From: Deltaproteobacteria bacterium
GTDB taxonomy: Bacteria; Desulfobacterota; Desulfuromonadia; Desulfuromonadales; JAAYDE01
Direction of reading: 5' to 3'
Assembly (NCBI GenBank): GCA_016934985.1
Contig: JAFGRU010000065.1
Location: 1-64,000, forward strand
DNA length: 64,000 nt
Shown one piece after another: positions 1 to 9,900 of this stretch. How positions within the stretch are numbered: position 1 is the first letter of the stretch; the number at the start of each line of letters is the position of its first letter. The translations under genes were made by a program, and so were the position numbers. The notes beneath the pieces are model-generated. The model made no database searches and was not told the origin of the DNA. It saw only the letters and a program-made list of their open reading frames with translations.

Positions 1-1
1 G

Positions 2-334
2 GACAGAAATGTGCTCAACCTGCCGGGCGTCGGCAAAAGCATGACCTTCCGGGTCATCGGAATCACCCGCTACGGCAGGAGAATTCTTGAGTTTGACCAT
101 GACCCAACGCGTTTCCACAGCCCGATCATCCACAAGATGGGGAAAGTGGTCATCATCGAATCGAAATCTATTAGTGAATACCTCGCCCAGCTTGAAGAAT
201 TGGGAGAGGATATTTCCGAATATGAAGGCCTCTACGGTTACTCCATCGGAGAAACCGAGAAGAGACTGTCCGTTTTTGAATATCCCGAATATGATTTCAA
301 GGTGACGGAAGAGATAACCAACCTGGAAGTGTGA
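2..334 (+). CDS. KamA-like radical SAM protein, C-terminal part (5' truncated)
   Basis: The reading frame is open from the first bases of the window and ends at TGA 332-334, so this is the tail of a longer gene. The 110 visible residues contain LNLPGVGKSMTFRVIG, then FDHD, HSPIIHKMGK and a closing YPEYDFKVTEE segment. From memory this resembles the C-terminal extension of lysine 2,3-aminomutase (KamA/YodO)-like radical SAM proteins in delta-proteobacteria. The radical SAM CxxxCxxC motif would lie upstream, outside the window, so the family call is tentative. A GTG at base 11 could be mistaken for the start, but homology-like sequence continues upstream of it. The 283 bases that follow, up to the next gene, hold no gene I can recognise. 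Confidence 0.5.
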   Translation, partial: DRNVLNLPGVGKSMTFRVIGITRYGRRILEFDHDPTRFHSPIIHKMGKVVIIESKSISEYLAQLEELGEDISEYEGLYGYSIGETEKRLSVFEYPEYDFKVTEEITNLEV

Positions 335-617
335 CAAAACCGGAAGCCTGCCGGGCTCAGCCATGAAGCTGATGCCGACAAGGGTAAGGCGAATCCCATG
401 GCCGGCAGGAATTCGATGGTTTGGTGCGTTCACCACGAACACGCCTGAAATGGCCAGCCATAACTCATGCTCCATTGGAAGCGGCGTTGATCCGGCCAAC
501 AACGCCTCACACTTGCCGTCTTGCGCTGGAAAAACTATCGTGCGAAAATCGACTGATTAGAACCGTAGCTCAAATCCTGTCAGTAAGATCAAAAATCCAA
601 CCACAACGTGGCAAACC

Positions 618-1079
618 ATGAACGAAAAACTCCCGCCCAAATCCGCCAACCTGATGCAAGAGTTCCACCGCGACATCTCCTATCACGTACAGTTGGCGGA
701 AAGCGGCGCTATTTCCCTGACCGGGACCCTGCGCGACCGCTACCACGACATCGAAATGGAAGTCCTGGTCGACAGCGATTCCCTTGAAATTCTCGACATC
801 TGCCTGCAGTTGCGGCGCGTCCCGTCCCCCCACTGCAAGGATGTCGAGAAGCGCCTGGACCTGCTGAAAGGCTGTCCCATCGCCCGTGGACTCAACCGCA
901 AAATGGCTGAAATCTTCGGCGGCCACGAGGGCTGCGGCAACCTGCGCACCATGCTGATGGGCCTCCTCCCGCTGGCTGTCAATGCCCGCGCCGCCATCGG
1001 CCTCGAGGATGAAGGCCGGATGCTGGAAGTCATGCATGCCCACCTGAAAGGCACCTGCGCCGGGTTTCCTGAAACATGA
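618..1079 (+). CDS. DUF2889-like conserved protein
   Basis: This is a 153-residue soluble protein without signal peptide or membrane segment. It has an N-terminal beta-rich half (GTLRDRYHDIEMEVLVDSD), a central cysteine in the SPHCKDVEKRL segment, and a GHEGCGNLRTMLMGL stretch near residue 112. An early RDRYHDIE-type strand, a central Cys and a late GC(T/G)xL motif is the arrangement I associate with DUF2889, whose function is unknown. The ATG at 618 is the first start in the frame, and the ribosome site before it is weak. It stands alone between the truncated upstream gene and a 343-base gap. No activity should be assumed. Confidence 0.5.
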   Translation: MNEKLPPKSANLMQEFHRDISYHVQLAESGAISLTGTLRDRYHDIEMEVLVDSDSLEILDICLQLRRVPSPHCKDVEKRLDLLKGCPIARGLNRKMAEIFGGHEGCGNLRTMLMGLLPLAVNARAAIGLEDEGRMLEVMHAHLKGTCAGFPET

Positions 1080-1422
1080 GAAAGGCTTGCCGAAATTGAG
1101 ATAAAAACCATGGCCCAAGCTTAAAAGCCATTACTGTTCATGAAAAAGGGCGACATAAATTGATGTTCTTTCCCCTTTTTTTCCCAATCCGGATGAAACA
1201 ATCTCTCCGCACCGTCCCTGGCCAAACTTCCTGTTAAATATAAACTTTTCTGAGATGTATTCTCTCCAGAGCAAGGATCTTCGTTTCATTATATTAGCGG
1301 CAGGAAATATGCATACTAAATCCCCCTTTAATCATTAAGCCTTAATGATTGAAAAATCATAAATTGCCCGGCGGAAAAATCTGTCTTGAAATCTCCCCGG
1401 CCCTGGGAAGGGGTGAGTTGAA
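1080..1422. other. intergenic gap without recognised gene
   Basis: This 343-base AT-rich gap precedes the GGDEF-EAL gene. I see no coding frame with recognisable content, no tRNA, and no convincing riboswitch core; I looked for the c-di-GMP-I aptamer sequence and did not find it. An AAGGGG ribosome site precedes the next gene's ATG. Confidence 0.5.
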
Positions 1423-3915
1423 ATGAGTATTTTCCAAAGGAACGTCCTGACCATTTTCCTGTTTTTGATTGTTTCAACGGCCATCACCTGCACCTTTTGG
1501 CTTAATGAGCGGGAAACCGCCATAAACCGAATGCAACTCGAAAGCAGAAAGGCCCTGGAAGCTGACTTCCTGGACCTCTATCAGCAGCGCGGCTCCGAGC
1601 TCGCCGGCATTCTCGAACAAACCCTGGTTGCCCCCCTTTCCCGGGGCGATTTGGACCTTGTGGCCAACTCGGCGATTTTAGTATCAAAACAGCCGTTGAT
1701 AAAAACCGTTGGCATTTTCGATAAACAGAAAAAAGTCTTCTTCAACAGCGAAAACACCGCTTCACCTCTCAGAACCACGCCCCCTCACTATCTTTCCCGC
1801 TTAAACTCCGACAGCAAAGCCCTTGCAAGTTGGCAGGATGAAAATTCCCTCCACTTTCTCAAAAACATTTACCACGACAACAATCTGGTCGGCGGGTTTT
1901 ACTTTGAACTTTCCCTGTCTGACGTCAACCAATCTCTCAACGCCACACAGAACCTTTTTAAGCAGATAAATGGGCAAAAGGACGCCTTCAGCCATGTCGA
2001 GCTCGCCGGAATCGTATTTTTTCTTTTGCTTTTGGGACTCTGGCTCGCTTACCGCCTGAGCCGCCATGTCACCCGGCCAATTCATTCCCTGGCACAAACC
2101 GTTCAAAACCTCAGGGAGGGAAATTTCGATATGGAAATGCCCCCCCATAATACCAATGAAATCGGTCCATTAATCATTGAGCTTGAGGCTTTGGCAGAGG
2201 ATTTAAAAAACGTCACCGTTCCCACCAAGTACCTGGAAACGGTTTTTTCCAGCATGCAGGAACCTCTGATAGTAGTTAATCGGGAGGGAAGAATCCACGC
2301 GGCCAATAACCTTTTTGCCAGTATGGCCGGCACCGACGAGGAAGCTCTGGTTGGGGGAAAAATCTGGGACTACCTGGAAATCAAGGAAGAGGGCCAAAAA
2401 CATTCCTTGGGACAAGGCAAGGCTGTAACAGGGATGGTCTGCCACCTTAAAGTGGGCAGCCGGTCGGAATTGATGGTTTCGGCTTTAAAAATCCCGGAAA
2501 GCGGCAAAACGGAAGCAAACTATGTTTTCGTTCTCCGCGATATCAGCAAGCAAAAATGGCTGGCCGAAATGATCCGCTACAATGCCACCCATGATTCTCT
2601 CACCGGGCTGGCAAACCGCGCTTTCTTTCTCCGCGAACTTGAACTTGAGGTTCAATCTACGCAAGATGGAAAAGACGCGTCTGTTGGCGTGTTGTTCATC
2701 AGTCTGGACCGTTTCAAACATATCAACGATTCCTTCGGCCACCGCTTTGGAGACACCGTGCTGCGGGCTTTCTCGGAACGAATTCAGCAGCTTGTCCGGA
2801 CAGGGGATAAGGTGTCGCGTTTGGGTGGGGACAAGTTTTGTGTCCTGCTGGAAAACATCGAAAGCGAAGCGATGGCCTGGAGAATTGCCCTCCAGCTTCA
2901 TCAGAAACTGACCCAGCCGTTCAACGTCGAGGAGCGGGAAATCCTTTTGGAATCCAGCATCGGAATCAGCTCCAGCTGGCAGGACTTTGAAGATCCGTCC
3001 CAGATTCTCAGCAACGCCGAGCTGGCCATGCATGAGGCCAAAAAAAAGATTTCCGAAAAGGTTGTTCTCTATACCAAGGAAATGCGCTCACAGAATAAAG
3101 CGCTCTTCTCTCTGGAGTCGGATCTGCGCACCGCAATCAAAAACAAAGTTATTGATATCCATTTTCAACCCATTGTAGCGGTTGCCGACAATAGTTTACG
3201 CGGTTTTGAGGTCCTGGCCCGCTGGAATCATCCCCAGCATGGCATGATTTCGCCTTCTCTTTTCATCCCCCTTGCAGAGCACGTCGGGTTAATAGAAAGT
3301 CTGGAGTGGATTATCTTTGAAAAGGTTTTTGCCAAACGCCAGGAATGGCGGCTGAAATTTCCCGGCAAACCCTTTTATCTGGCCGTCAATGTCTCCGGAT
3401 ACCAACTCGGCAAGATTTCCTTTCCCGTTTACGTTGGCCGCTCCTTTCAGAAATACGGCATCTGCCCCGGAGAGATTGTCTTCGAGGTTACTGAATCAAT
3501 GCTGATACGCAATCCTGCCGTGGCCATGCGGGTGTTAAGCGAGCTTAAAAAATCCGGGGCCAAACTGGCTCTGGATGACTTTGGGACCGGCTATTCCAGC
3601 CTCAGCCATTTGAGCCGTTTTCCTTTTGATTTTCTCAAAATTGATCAGTCTTTCATTCGCGGCGCCTGCATAAACCCGGGAAGTCACCACGGAAAGATTG
3701 TGGAGACCATTTCCCGTCTGGGCCATAGCCTGGGAATGGAAGTTGTGGGTGAAGGGGTGGAAACAAGCCAGGATCTCGAGAAAGTTAAAGTTTTCGGCCT
3801 AGATACCTGGCAGGGTTTTCTCAGCACCCGTCCCACTGATGCCGAAAAGGCTGAATTACTTTTAAGAGAAAACGCCCTCAGCCAGGAAGACCACTATTAT
3901 GCCCTGAGCGGATGA
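1423..3915 (+). CDS. membrane-bound HAMP-PAS-GGDEF-EAL cyclic-di-GMP protein
   Basis: This 830-residue sensor probably controls cyclic-di-GMP. A first membrane helix (residues 8-26) and a second (about 193-212) flank a roughly 165-residue periplasmic sensing region. Then come a HAMP linker (about 213-265), a PAS domain (about 270-385), a GGDEF domain and an EAL domain. The diguanylate cyclase signature reads GGDKF at residues 468-472. Lys replaces the Glu that cyclases use for catalysis, so cyclase activity is doubtful. The phosphodiesterase half looks complete: EVL at 596-598 followed by ARW, DDFGTGYSS from residue 718, and a KIDQSFI segment. The best guess is a phosphodiesterase with a GTP-binding or inert GGDEF module. 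AAGGGG lies at good spacing before the ATG. The gene appears monocistronic. Confidence 0.93.
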   Translation: MSIFQRNVLTIFLFLIVSTAITCTFWLNERETAINRMQLESRKALEADFLDLYQQRGSELAGILEQTLVAPLSRGDLDLVANSAILVSKQPLIKTVGIFDKQKKVFFNSENTASPLRTTPPHYLSRLNSDSKALASWQDENSLHFLKNIYHDNNLVGGFYFELSLSDVNQSLNATQNLFKQINGQKDAFSHVELAGIVFFLLLLGLWLAYRLSRHVTRPIHSLAQTVQNLREGNFDMEMPPHNTNEIGPLIIELEALAEDLKNVTVPTKYLETVFSSMQEPLIVVNREGRIHAANNLFASMAGTDEEALVGGKIWDYLEIKEEGQKHSLGQGKAVTGMVCHLKVGSRSELMVSALKIPESGKTEANYVFVLRDISKQKWLAEMIRYNATHDSLTGLANRAFFLRELELEVQSTQDGKDASVGVLFISLDRFKHINDSFGHRFGDTVLRAFSERIQQLVRTGDKVSRLGGDKFCVLLENIESEAMAWRIALQLHQKLTQPFNVEEREILLESSIGISSSWQDFEDPSQILSNAELAMHEAKKKISEKVVLYTKEMRSQNKALFSLESDLRTAIKNKVIDIHFQPIVAVADNSLRGFEVLARWNHPQHGMISPSLFIPLAEHVGLIESLEWIIFEKVFAKRQEWRLKFPGKPFYLAVNVSGYQLGKISFPVYVGRSFQKYGICPGEIVFEVTESMLIRNPAVAMRVLSELKKSGAKLALDDFGTGYSSLSHLSRFPFDFLKIDQSFIRGACINPGSHHGKIVETISRLGHSLGMEVVGEGVETSQDLEKVKVFGLDTWQGFLSTRPTDAEKAELLLRENALSQEDHYYALSG

Positions 3916-4187
3916 TCCGCTTCCGTGCTCTGCCGGCCAATACTGAACCGCCATGTTTTATAGACGCCAGCCTTCTGCCATTGTATGACCCGTCCGCCTT
4001 TCCCCTTTCAAGCCGCCCCGCTTTTTCGGGATTCAGCAATTTTGCAACACCCTCATAGTAAAAAACCCTTGATCATTACCAGATTGACCACCATATTTGC
4101 CATTGCGGGAAAAAACGAGCGGAATATTTGTTCGACGCAAAAGTTTAAGCTCGGGCATAGTGCTTCCAAAAAGCTTTTGGGACCAGG

Positions 4188-5102
4188 ATGGGGACTCAGA
4201 CAACAGCTCTTGAACTGTTCTGCGGCATCGGCGGCTTTGCTGCGGCCGCAGCCCGGATGCATATCCGGGTGGCAGAAGCTCTTGACCAGAGCCCGGTGGC
4301 CCTGGGCGTCTACCGGCTGAATTTCCCCGATCACCACGTCAGGAAAGCGGATCTGGAAAAGATAAGTGCCGGCGAACTGGCGGGCTTTGACGCCGACCTC
4401 TGGTGGCTGTCGCCCCCTTGCCAGCCCTACTCAGTGCGAGGACGCAAGAAAGACCTCGGCGACCCCAGGGCCAGGAGTCTGGCCCGCATTCTGGAGGTCT
4501 TTCCGAAGATTCCCCAAAAGCGGCTGCCGCAACACCTGGCCCTGGAAAACGTGCCCGCCTTTGCAGAATCACAGGCCCGTGCTCTTGTGGTTGGCCTGTT
4601 AAGCGACCGCGGCTACCACATCCATGAACGCCAGCTCTGTCCCACAGAGCTGGGCATTCCTTCGAGACGGCCGCGCTACTATCTGACCGCCTCACGTGAA
4701 GAGCTCACACCGCCTGAACCATTGCTGCTGCAGTCCCAGGCCCGGCCACTCAGCGCCTATCTCGACCCGGAACTGGATGATCCTCCAGCCGAGCTGCTTG
4801 TTCCGCCGGAGGTAGTGGCTCGCTTCGGCGAGGGTTTCCGCATCCTTGATCCGGCCGACCCCAATGCCTACACCACCTGCTTCACCGCAGCCTATGGCAA
4901 ATCCTTCATGCACGCCGGTTCTTACCTGCGCTGCCAAACCGGAGTGCGGCGCTTCTCGCCGATGGAAATAGCCGCCCTTCTACATTTCCCCCCGCAATTC
5001 CGCTTTCCTGAATCACTGCCTCTGCGCAAACGCTGGCACCTCCTCGGCAACAGCCTGTCGGTCGCCGCCGTCCGGGAAGTCGCCAGAATATTTTCCCTTT
5101 AA
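4188..5102 (+). CDS. dnmt2: Dnmt2-type tRNA (cytosine-38-C5)-methyltransferase
   Basis: This 304-residue enzyme has the cytosine-C5 methyltransferase fold. It shows motif I FCGIGGF (11-17), motif IV SPPCQPYS with catalytic Cys78, motif VI ENV (120-122), motif VIII RRPRYY (160-165) and motif X LLGNSL. Several features place it with Dnmt2 rather than with DNA methyltransferases: CFTAAYG at 231-237 (the CFT...YG hallmark), a very short target-recognition region, and a C-terminus (FSPMEIAALLHFPPQF, then GNSL) that aligns by eye with human DNMT2. Dnmt2 enzymes methylate C38 in the tRNA anticodon loop; a Geobacter sulfurreducens homologue has been reported to act on tRNA-Glu. No restriction endonuclease gene lies next to it, which also argues against a restriction-modification role. 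A small hairpin (4167-4181) sits just before the start. Confidence 0.88.
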   Translation: MGTQTTALELFCGIGGFAAAAARMHIRVAEALDQSPVALGVYRLNFPDHHVRKADLEKISAGELAGFDADLWWLSPPCQPYSVRGRKKDLGDPRARSLARILEVFPKIPQKRLPQHLALENVPAFAESQARALVVGLLSDRGYHIHERQLCPTELGIPSRRPRYYLTASREELTPPEPLLLQSQARPLSAYLDPELDDPPAELLVPPEVVARFGEGFRILDPADPNAYTTCFTAAYGKSFMHAGSYLRCQTGVRRFSPMEIAALLHFPPQFRFPESLPLRKRWHLLGNSLSVAAVREVARIFSL

Positions 5103-5124
5103 TGCCCCGGATTTTTTCCTCAGG

Positions 5125-6123
5125 TCAGCGGTCAAGATCGATGACCGTCCGGCCCCTGGACTCTCCCCGCAGCATCTTATCGATACAGCTGTCGAGATCG
5201 TTCAAGCTCACCTCGGTGCGCAAGGACTCCAGGCATTCAAGTTTCCAGTCACCGGCAAGCTTTTGCCAGATTTCCCGGCGCACATCATCGGGAGCTTCGG
5301 CGGCGGCAATGCCAAGAAGGCTCACGCCCCGGAGAATGAAAGGATAGACCGTCAGCGACAGATCGGGGGAGGCAACATTTCCGCAGGTGGTGACCACCCC
5401 CCCGAAACAAGTCGACTTGAGAGCGCCGGCCAGGAAGGGCCCGCCCACGGTATCGACGGCCCCGGCCCAGTGGCTTCTGAGAAGAGACCGTTCGGGGGCA
5501 TCCTTAACCTTGTCGCGGTCGATCACCGCCCGGGCACCAAGATTCTCGAGGAAAGGAGCAGCTCCCGGCTTGCCCGTGGCCGCCACCACCCGGTATCCGG
5601 CTTTGGCCAGCAGTGCTACAGCCATGCTCCCGACCCCGCCGCTGGCGCCGGTAACCAGGACTTCGCCCTCATCCGGCCGCACATGAGGCATGAGTTTTAA
5701 AAGCGAATAGGCTGCGGTAAAGCCGGCAGTGCCGTAAATCATGCTCTCCCTGAGGGACAAAGCGGCGGGACGCCTCAACACCCAGGATGAAGGAATTCGG
5801 ATGTATTGGCCGAAACCGCCCGGCGTATTCATGCCGAGATCGCGGCCGGTCACGATGACTTCCTCTCCCGCTTCGAACCCGGGGACCGAGCTTTCCTCTA
5901 CGACACCGGCCGCATCCACGCCCGGAGTGTGGGGATACTTGCGGGTCACCCCTTTGTTGCCAGTGGCGGAAAGGACATCCTTGTAGTTGAGCGAAGAATA
6001 ACGAACCCGCACCAGGACTTCGCCCGGAGGAAGATCGGATGTCGAGCGTTCGACGATCCTGCGCGTGAAACTTCCTTCTTCCGGCTCCTCGACAAGCAGA
6101 GCCTTAAAGGTTTTTTCCGTCAT
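5125..6123 (-). CDS. YhdH/AcuI-type NADPH-dependent oxidoreductase
   Basis: This 332-residue zinc-free medium-chain dehydrogenase/reductase is of the YhdH/YhfP type, which includes acrylyl-CoA reductase AcuI. The N-terminal catalytic domain has SSLNYKDVL and PGVDAAGVV. The nucleotide-binding fold has VTGASGGVGSMAVALL at 157-172. The structural-zinc cysteines of alcohol dehydrogenases are absent. The C-terminus RGESRGRTVIDLD is typical of the family. The exact substrate cannot be read from sequence; acrylyl-CoA or another enoyl/quinone compound is possible. It converges on the Dnmt2 gene, leaving 22 bases between the two stops, and lies 66 bases downstream of the VTT-domain gene on the same strand, so the two may share a transcript. 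Confidence 0.85.
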   Translation of the reverse strand: MTEKTFKALLVEEPEEGSFTRRIVERSTSDLPPGEVLVRVRYSSLNYKDVLSATGNKGVTRKYPHTPGVDAAGVVEESSVPGFEAGEEVIVTGRDLGMNTPGGFGQYIRIPSSWVLRRPAALSLRESMIYGTAGFTAAYSLLKLMPHVRPDEGEVLVTGASGGVGSMAVALLAKAGYRVVAATGKPGAAPFLENLGARAVIDRDKVKDAPERSLLRSHWAGAVDTVGGPFLAGALKSTCFGGVVTTCGNVASPDLSLTVYPFILRGVSLLGIAAAEAPDDVRREIWQKLAGDWKLECLESLRTEVSLNDLDSCIDKMLRGESRGRTVIDLDR

Positions 6124-6189
6124 GACTATAACCTTTCACCCCCGGAGAAAAATGGTGGTCCATCCCTTAATTTATTTGCCGCCTGAAAT

Positions 6190-6873
6190 CTACCGTCGCG
6201 ATTTGATCAGTTGCAAAATCTTTTTTGCGGCCAGAGGAAAAACTCCGAGAAGAATAAAGGAAAAGAGCAGGCCCGGAGAGAGAATCCCTGCAACGCTTTC
6301 AATCGCACCCAGCTGAGTGCCGGCGTTGACGTAGACGGCGGTACCCGGCAGCATGCCGGCCTGACTGACCAGGTAGAAAAGACCCGTCTTCAAGGGGGTC
6401 AGGCCCATGACCAGATTGATGACGAAAAAGGGGAAAATCGGGACCAGGCGCAAAGAAAAAAGATAAAAAGCGCCCTCTGTTTCAACCCCGCGATTGACCG
6501 CACTCAGCTTGTCGCCGAAGCGGCCCTGCACCCAGTCGCGCAAAAGAAAGCGGGAGACGAGAAAAGCGAGGGTTGCACCGATACTACTGGCGAAGGAAAC
6601 CACGATCAGGGCCGTCCAGAAGCCGAACAGAGCGCCTCCGGCCAGGGTCATGATCGCGGCACCAGGAAGCGAAAGAGCGGTCACCGTGACATAGAGAATA
6701 AAATAAATGCCGATGGTGAGCAGACGATTATCGGCATAGAAGTGATTAAAAGCCTGTTGCTGCGAGCGAAGATGGCCAAGGGTCAGAAACCGGCCAACGT
6801 CGAAAATGAAAAAAGCCGCGATCAGGCAGGCAATTGCCAGGAGCAGGAACCATTTGGATTTCTTCCCATGCAT
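6190..6873 (-). CDS. VTT-domain (DedA/TVP38 superfamily) inner-membrane protein
   Basis: This roughly 227-residue protein has an N-terminal membrane helix after MHGKKSKWFLLLAI and several further hydrophobic segments. The central LSLPGAAIMTLAGGALFGF followed by FASSIGATLAFLVSRFLLRD is the VTT signature, with re-entrant loop glycine/proline and the conserved Arg after the second helix. Relatives are implicated in lipid scrambling or undecaprenyl-phosphate recycling, but this member's substrate is unknown. I prefer the ATG at 6873 because AGG lies just before it; a GTG at 6900 would add nine charged residues. It follows the large regulator gene by a few tens of bases and is probably co-transcribed with it. 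Confidence 0.85.
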   Translation of the reverse strand: MHGKKSKWFLLLAIACLIAAFFIFDVGRFLTLGHLRSQQQAFNHFYADNRLLTIGIYFILYVTVTALSLPGAAIMTLAGGALFGFWTALIVVSFASSIGATLAFLVSRFLLRDWVQGRFGDKLSAVNRGVETEGAFYLFSLRLVPIFPFFVINLVMGLTPLKTGLFYLVSQAGMLPGTAVYVNAGTQLGAIESVAGILSPGLLFSFILLGVFPLAAKKILQLIKSRR

Positions 6874-6914
6874 ATACCACCTGTCACGTCTTTTCGACAC
6901 TGGTCAGAGGTTTT

Positions 6915-9900
6915 CTATTTCCAGAAACTTTCCAGAATTTCATCGATATCTTCGGCCAGATACTCCTGTTTCAGCAACGCTTCTTCGTAACTTTTCAGGA
7001 CCTGACCGGCGCGGGCGGGGTTCTTCTTCTGAACATGATAATTGAAAAGGACACGCACCAGCGGCTCAAAAGTAGCATCCTCTTTGAGAGCCGTCTCGGC
7101 AATCGCTATCGCCTCATTGATCAACCCGCTCCGGCATAAAAGCCCGCTCCACTTGACACAAACGCTCTGAAACAGGCTGAGCAATTCCCGGCGGTTGGTC
7201 TCCTCAAGCTCCTCGAGGTTGGTGTTCGCCATGAAGCTGCCGCGCCAGAGGGAATAAGCGGCACAGAAGGCATTTCCGGCTTGCCAGTATTCTCCCAGCT
7301 GAAAATGTCTCAACCCTTTATTAGCCTGCTGCTTGAAAACATCCATGTCAACCAGACAATTCTTCAGGTAAAGGATGCCTCCATGAAGCTGAATAAAGTT
7401 ATGGGTCGAGATATTGCCCAGGAGAGCGGCAATGGTTTTGCGTAAGCGAAACAGATTAGTGTCAAAACGTTTGCGCCCCTTCTCAACGCCACTTTCAGGC
7501 CACAACATATCCTGAACGACCTCCTGACCCAACTGTTTTCCGGAAGCCGTAAGCAACAGGGAAAGTAACCGCCGTTGCGATTCGCTGAACTGGGGGGCTT
7601 GAAGGGAAGGGCGGTCGCCGAAGGCAATCTCAGTCGGTCCGAGAACCTTGAAATCCAGACAGGGGAAGGTCTCCCCTTTGTCGTCAATTACTATCTTCAT
7701 GCGCTTTCGGGCAAGTTCTCGGCAGAAATCAACTTTGATTCCCTCCCTGACCGCAAAGGACAGCAGCGCCGTCATGACCTCTGGGTCCCAACCGTAAAAA
7801 TGCTCGTATTGCCTGTTGGACAGGTAGCGAAGCACTTCCTTGACATCCGTAAGAGCTTCTTCCCGACAGTCGCGATTCAACTGAAAAAAGGCACGATGGG
7901 CCAAAGCCCCCGGAAGCATCCAGTCGTTTTCCGTACGGCGGAAATCCTCGACCGAATCGTTGAGAAGCCGCTCTGCCTTCCCTGTTTCCCCGAGAAGGGC
8001 ATATGTCGCCCCCAGAAACATCCAATTTAAAGCGGTATAATAACGTCCGCCGGCGGTTTTGCGAAGAGTGGCCGAGTTGTTTGCCCAAGCAGCCGCTTTC
8101 TCTTTGTCGCCTTTGCGGGCAAGAAGATAGGCGCCGTAATGATAGTACTGGCTGCTCAAATGATGACTTGAGGCAGCGAACCCTTTGCCCTGGGCATTGT
8201 CAACCAGCTTCAGGGCTTCCTCATAGCGGCCCTCGGCCATGGCTTGATCCACATCCCAAAGAATGATGACCGACCCTATCAGGCTGGACGAAATATGTTC
8301 ATTCCTGCATACATCGAACAACAGCTGTTTCTGAACCTGGTAGTTGAAAAAATCCCCCGACATGGAGAGGAAATTCAACTGGAACAACCAGAGGTACATT
8401 TTAAAGAAGGGATTGACCATGGGACTGGAAAGCAGGTCAATAGATTTTTCAATCTCCTCGAGGCAGCCTTTGGTATTGCCCGCAAAGAAATGAATATAGC
8501 TGCGCAGAGTGCAGTTGGCGGCGACAAACCGGGCCATCCAACCGGCCCCGCCGAAAGCCGCAGGCAGTTCAGCGTATTTACGGGCCATCGGCAGATTGCA
8601 GTCAAACAGGCAGTAGCCCAGCCCGATAATAGGAGCAATCTGCAGGCGGGCGAAGACATCCAGGTCCTCAAAAAGGGCCAGAAACAGCTCCTCGGCGCGG
8701 GGCAGCAGTTGACTTCCCGCGCCATATCTGGCATCCACAGCGACATGGTAGGTGATCAGCTGAATGAGGGAATAGAGTTCTCCTACCGCATCCCCCGACC
8801 GGCGCAGACATTCATTGGCGCTGTTGAGAAAGCTGAAAGCCCGTTGAGGAGCGGATTCCATGAGGACAATACCGTAAACCAGGGAAATCCACGGCAAGTT
8901 GCGGAAATAAGTCTCGGGAATAGTCTCAAAAAGATTATTCAGGGTGACATGAAGATTCTGAGAAATGAACTGAAATCCGAGATCACGGATGATCTTCTCT
9001 ACAGCAGGGTAGTCCTTCGCAGCCAGAATGTAATGAAGGGCGGTCAGGGGCAATTCCTGCGCCAAATACCAATCGGCCACTCGGCGCAAAAAGCGCTGCT
9101 GCTCCTCTTCATTGATCTCTTTCGAAGCTGCACCACCCAAAGCCTCTCGAAAAAGATTATGAAAACGATAGGAGCCTTGATGCTCATCATTGGCATAAAA
9201 ACGGACAAAGGCGTTTTGCTTGACCAAACGTTCCAGAACCTCAACCATGGATACTTCGTCGCTCAGATACTCGGCAAGGGCGACAGGGATCTCAACGAGA
9301 AGGGCCAGTTGAAACATAAGAACGCGAAGCTTGGGAGAAAAATCCTCCATGAGGTTACGGACGAAATAGGTGGAGAGTTCGGAATAGTCTCCAGGGCTTT
9401 TCAGCCGCTTTCCGTGGCTGATTTCCCGCAAATCGCCGGCGCGCCCCCAGAGCAAGACGCCCGACACCCAGCCCTCGGTAACGCTGTGAACATTGGCAAC
9501 CTCGGCAGGAGACAGGGAAACCCCTAAAATCTCACTGCAGAGGGTAAATGTCTCCCCTTTTGTAAAAGATATCTGGGTGTTGGATAAACTCAGGACCTGG
9601 GGATTTTTTTCAAGGGTTTCGAAAAGGATCGGCACCTTGTGCCTGGTCAGAAGCAGAAAACGAAAACTCTCAGGGGCGCATTTAACCAGTTCCGTCAACA
9701 ACTCACAACTTTTCTCCGAGCCCTCCAGGTGGTGCAGGTCATCAAAGGTCAGAAAAAAAGCAGTGTCTTTGGCATTTTTGATCCCAGCCATCAATTGCGC
9801 GGCCAGAGAAGGGACATCCTGGACCGCGATGGCCCCTTGCAGAATCCGTTCTTCCAATTGCGGAGCGGAAAAGCCATCAAAGGATTCGTGGAAAAGGAGG

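Noticed and set aside
335-617. GCCGGG...CCGGC repeat and GGGTAAGGCGAATCCC, vaguely like a cobalamin riboswitch
   Set aside because: The B12-box and the other conserved blocks are absent.
4131-4160. GACGCAAAAG followed by CTCGGG, resembling part of a c-di-GMP-I riboswitch
   Set aside because: The rest of the aptamer (partner stem, tetraloop receptor) is missing, and the downstream gene is a tRNA methyltransferase.
4188-5102. Restriction-modification DNA methyltransferase
   Set aside because: No endonuclease neighbour, and the CFT...YG signature and short target region favour Dnmt2.
8244-9527. 427-codon plus-strand frame opposite the large regulator
   Set aside because: No recognisable domains; the opposite strand encodes a coherent ATPase-TPR protein.
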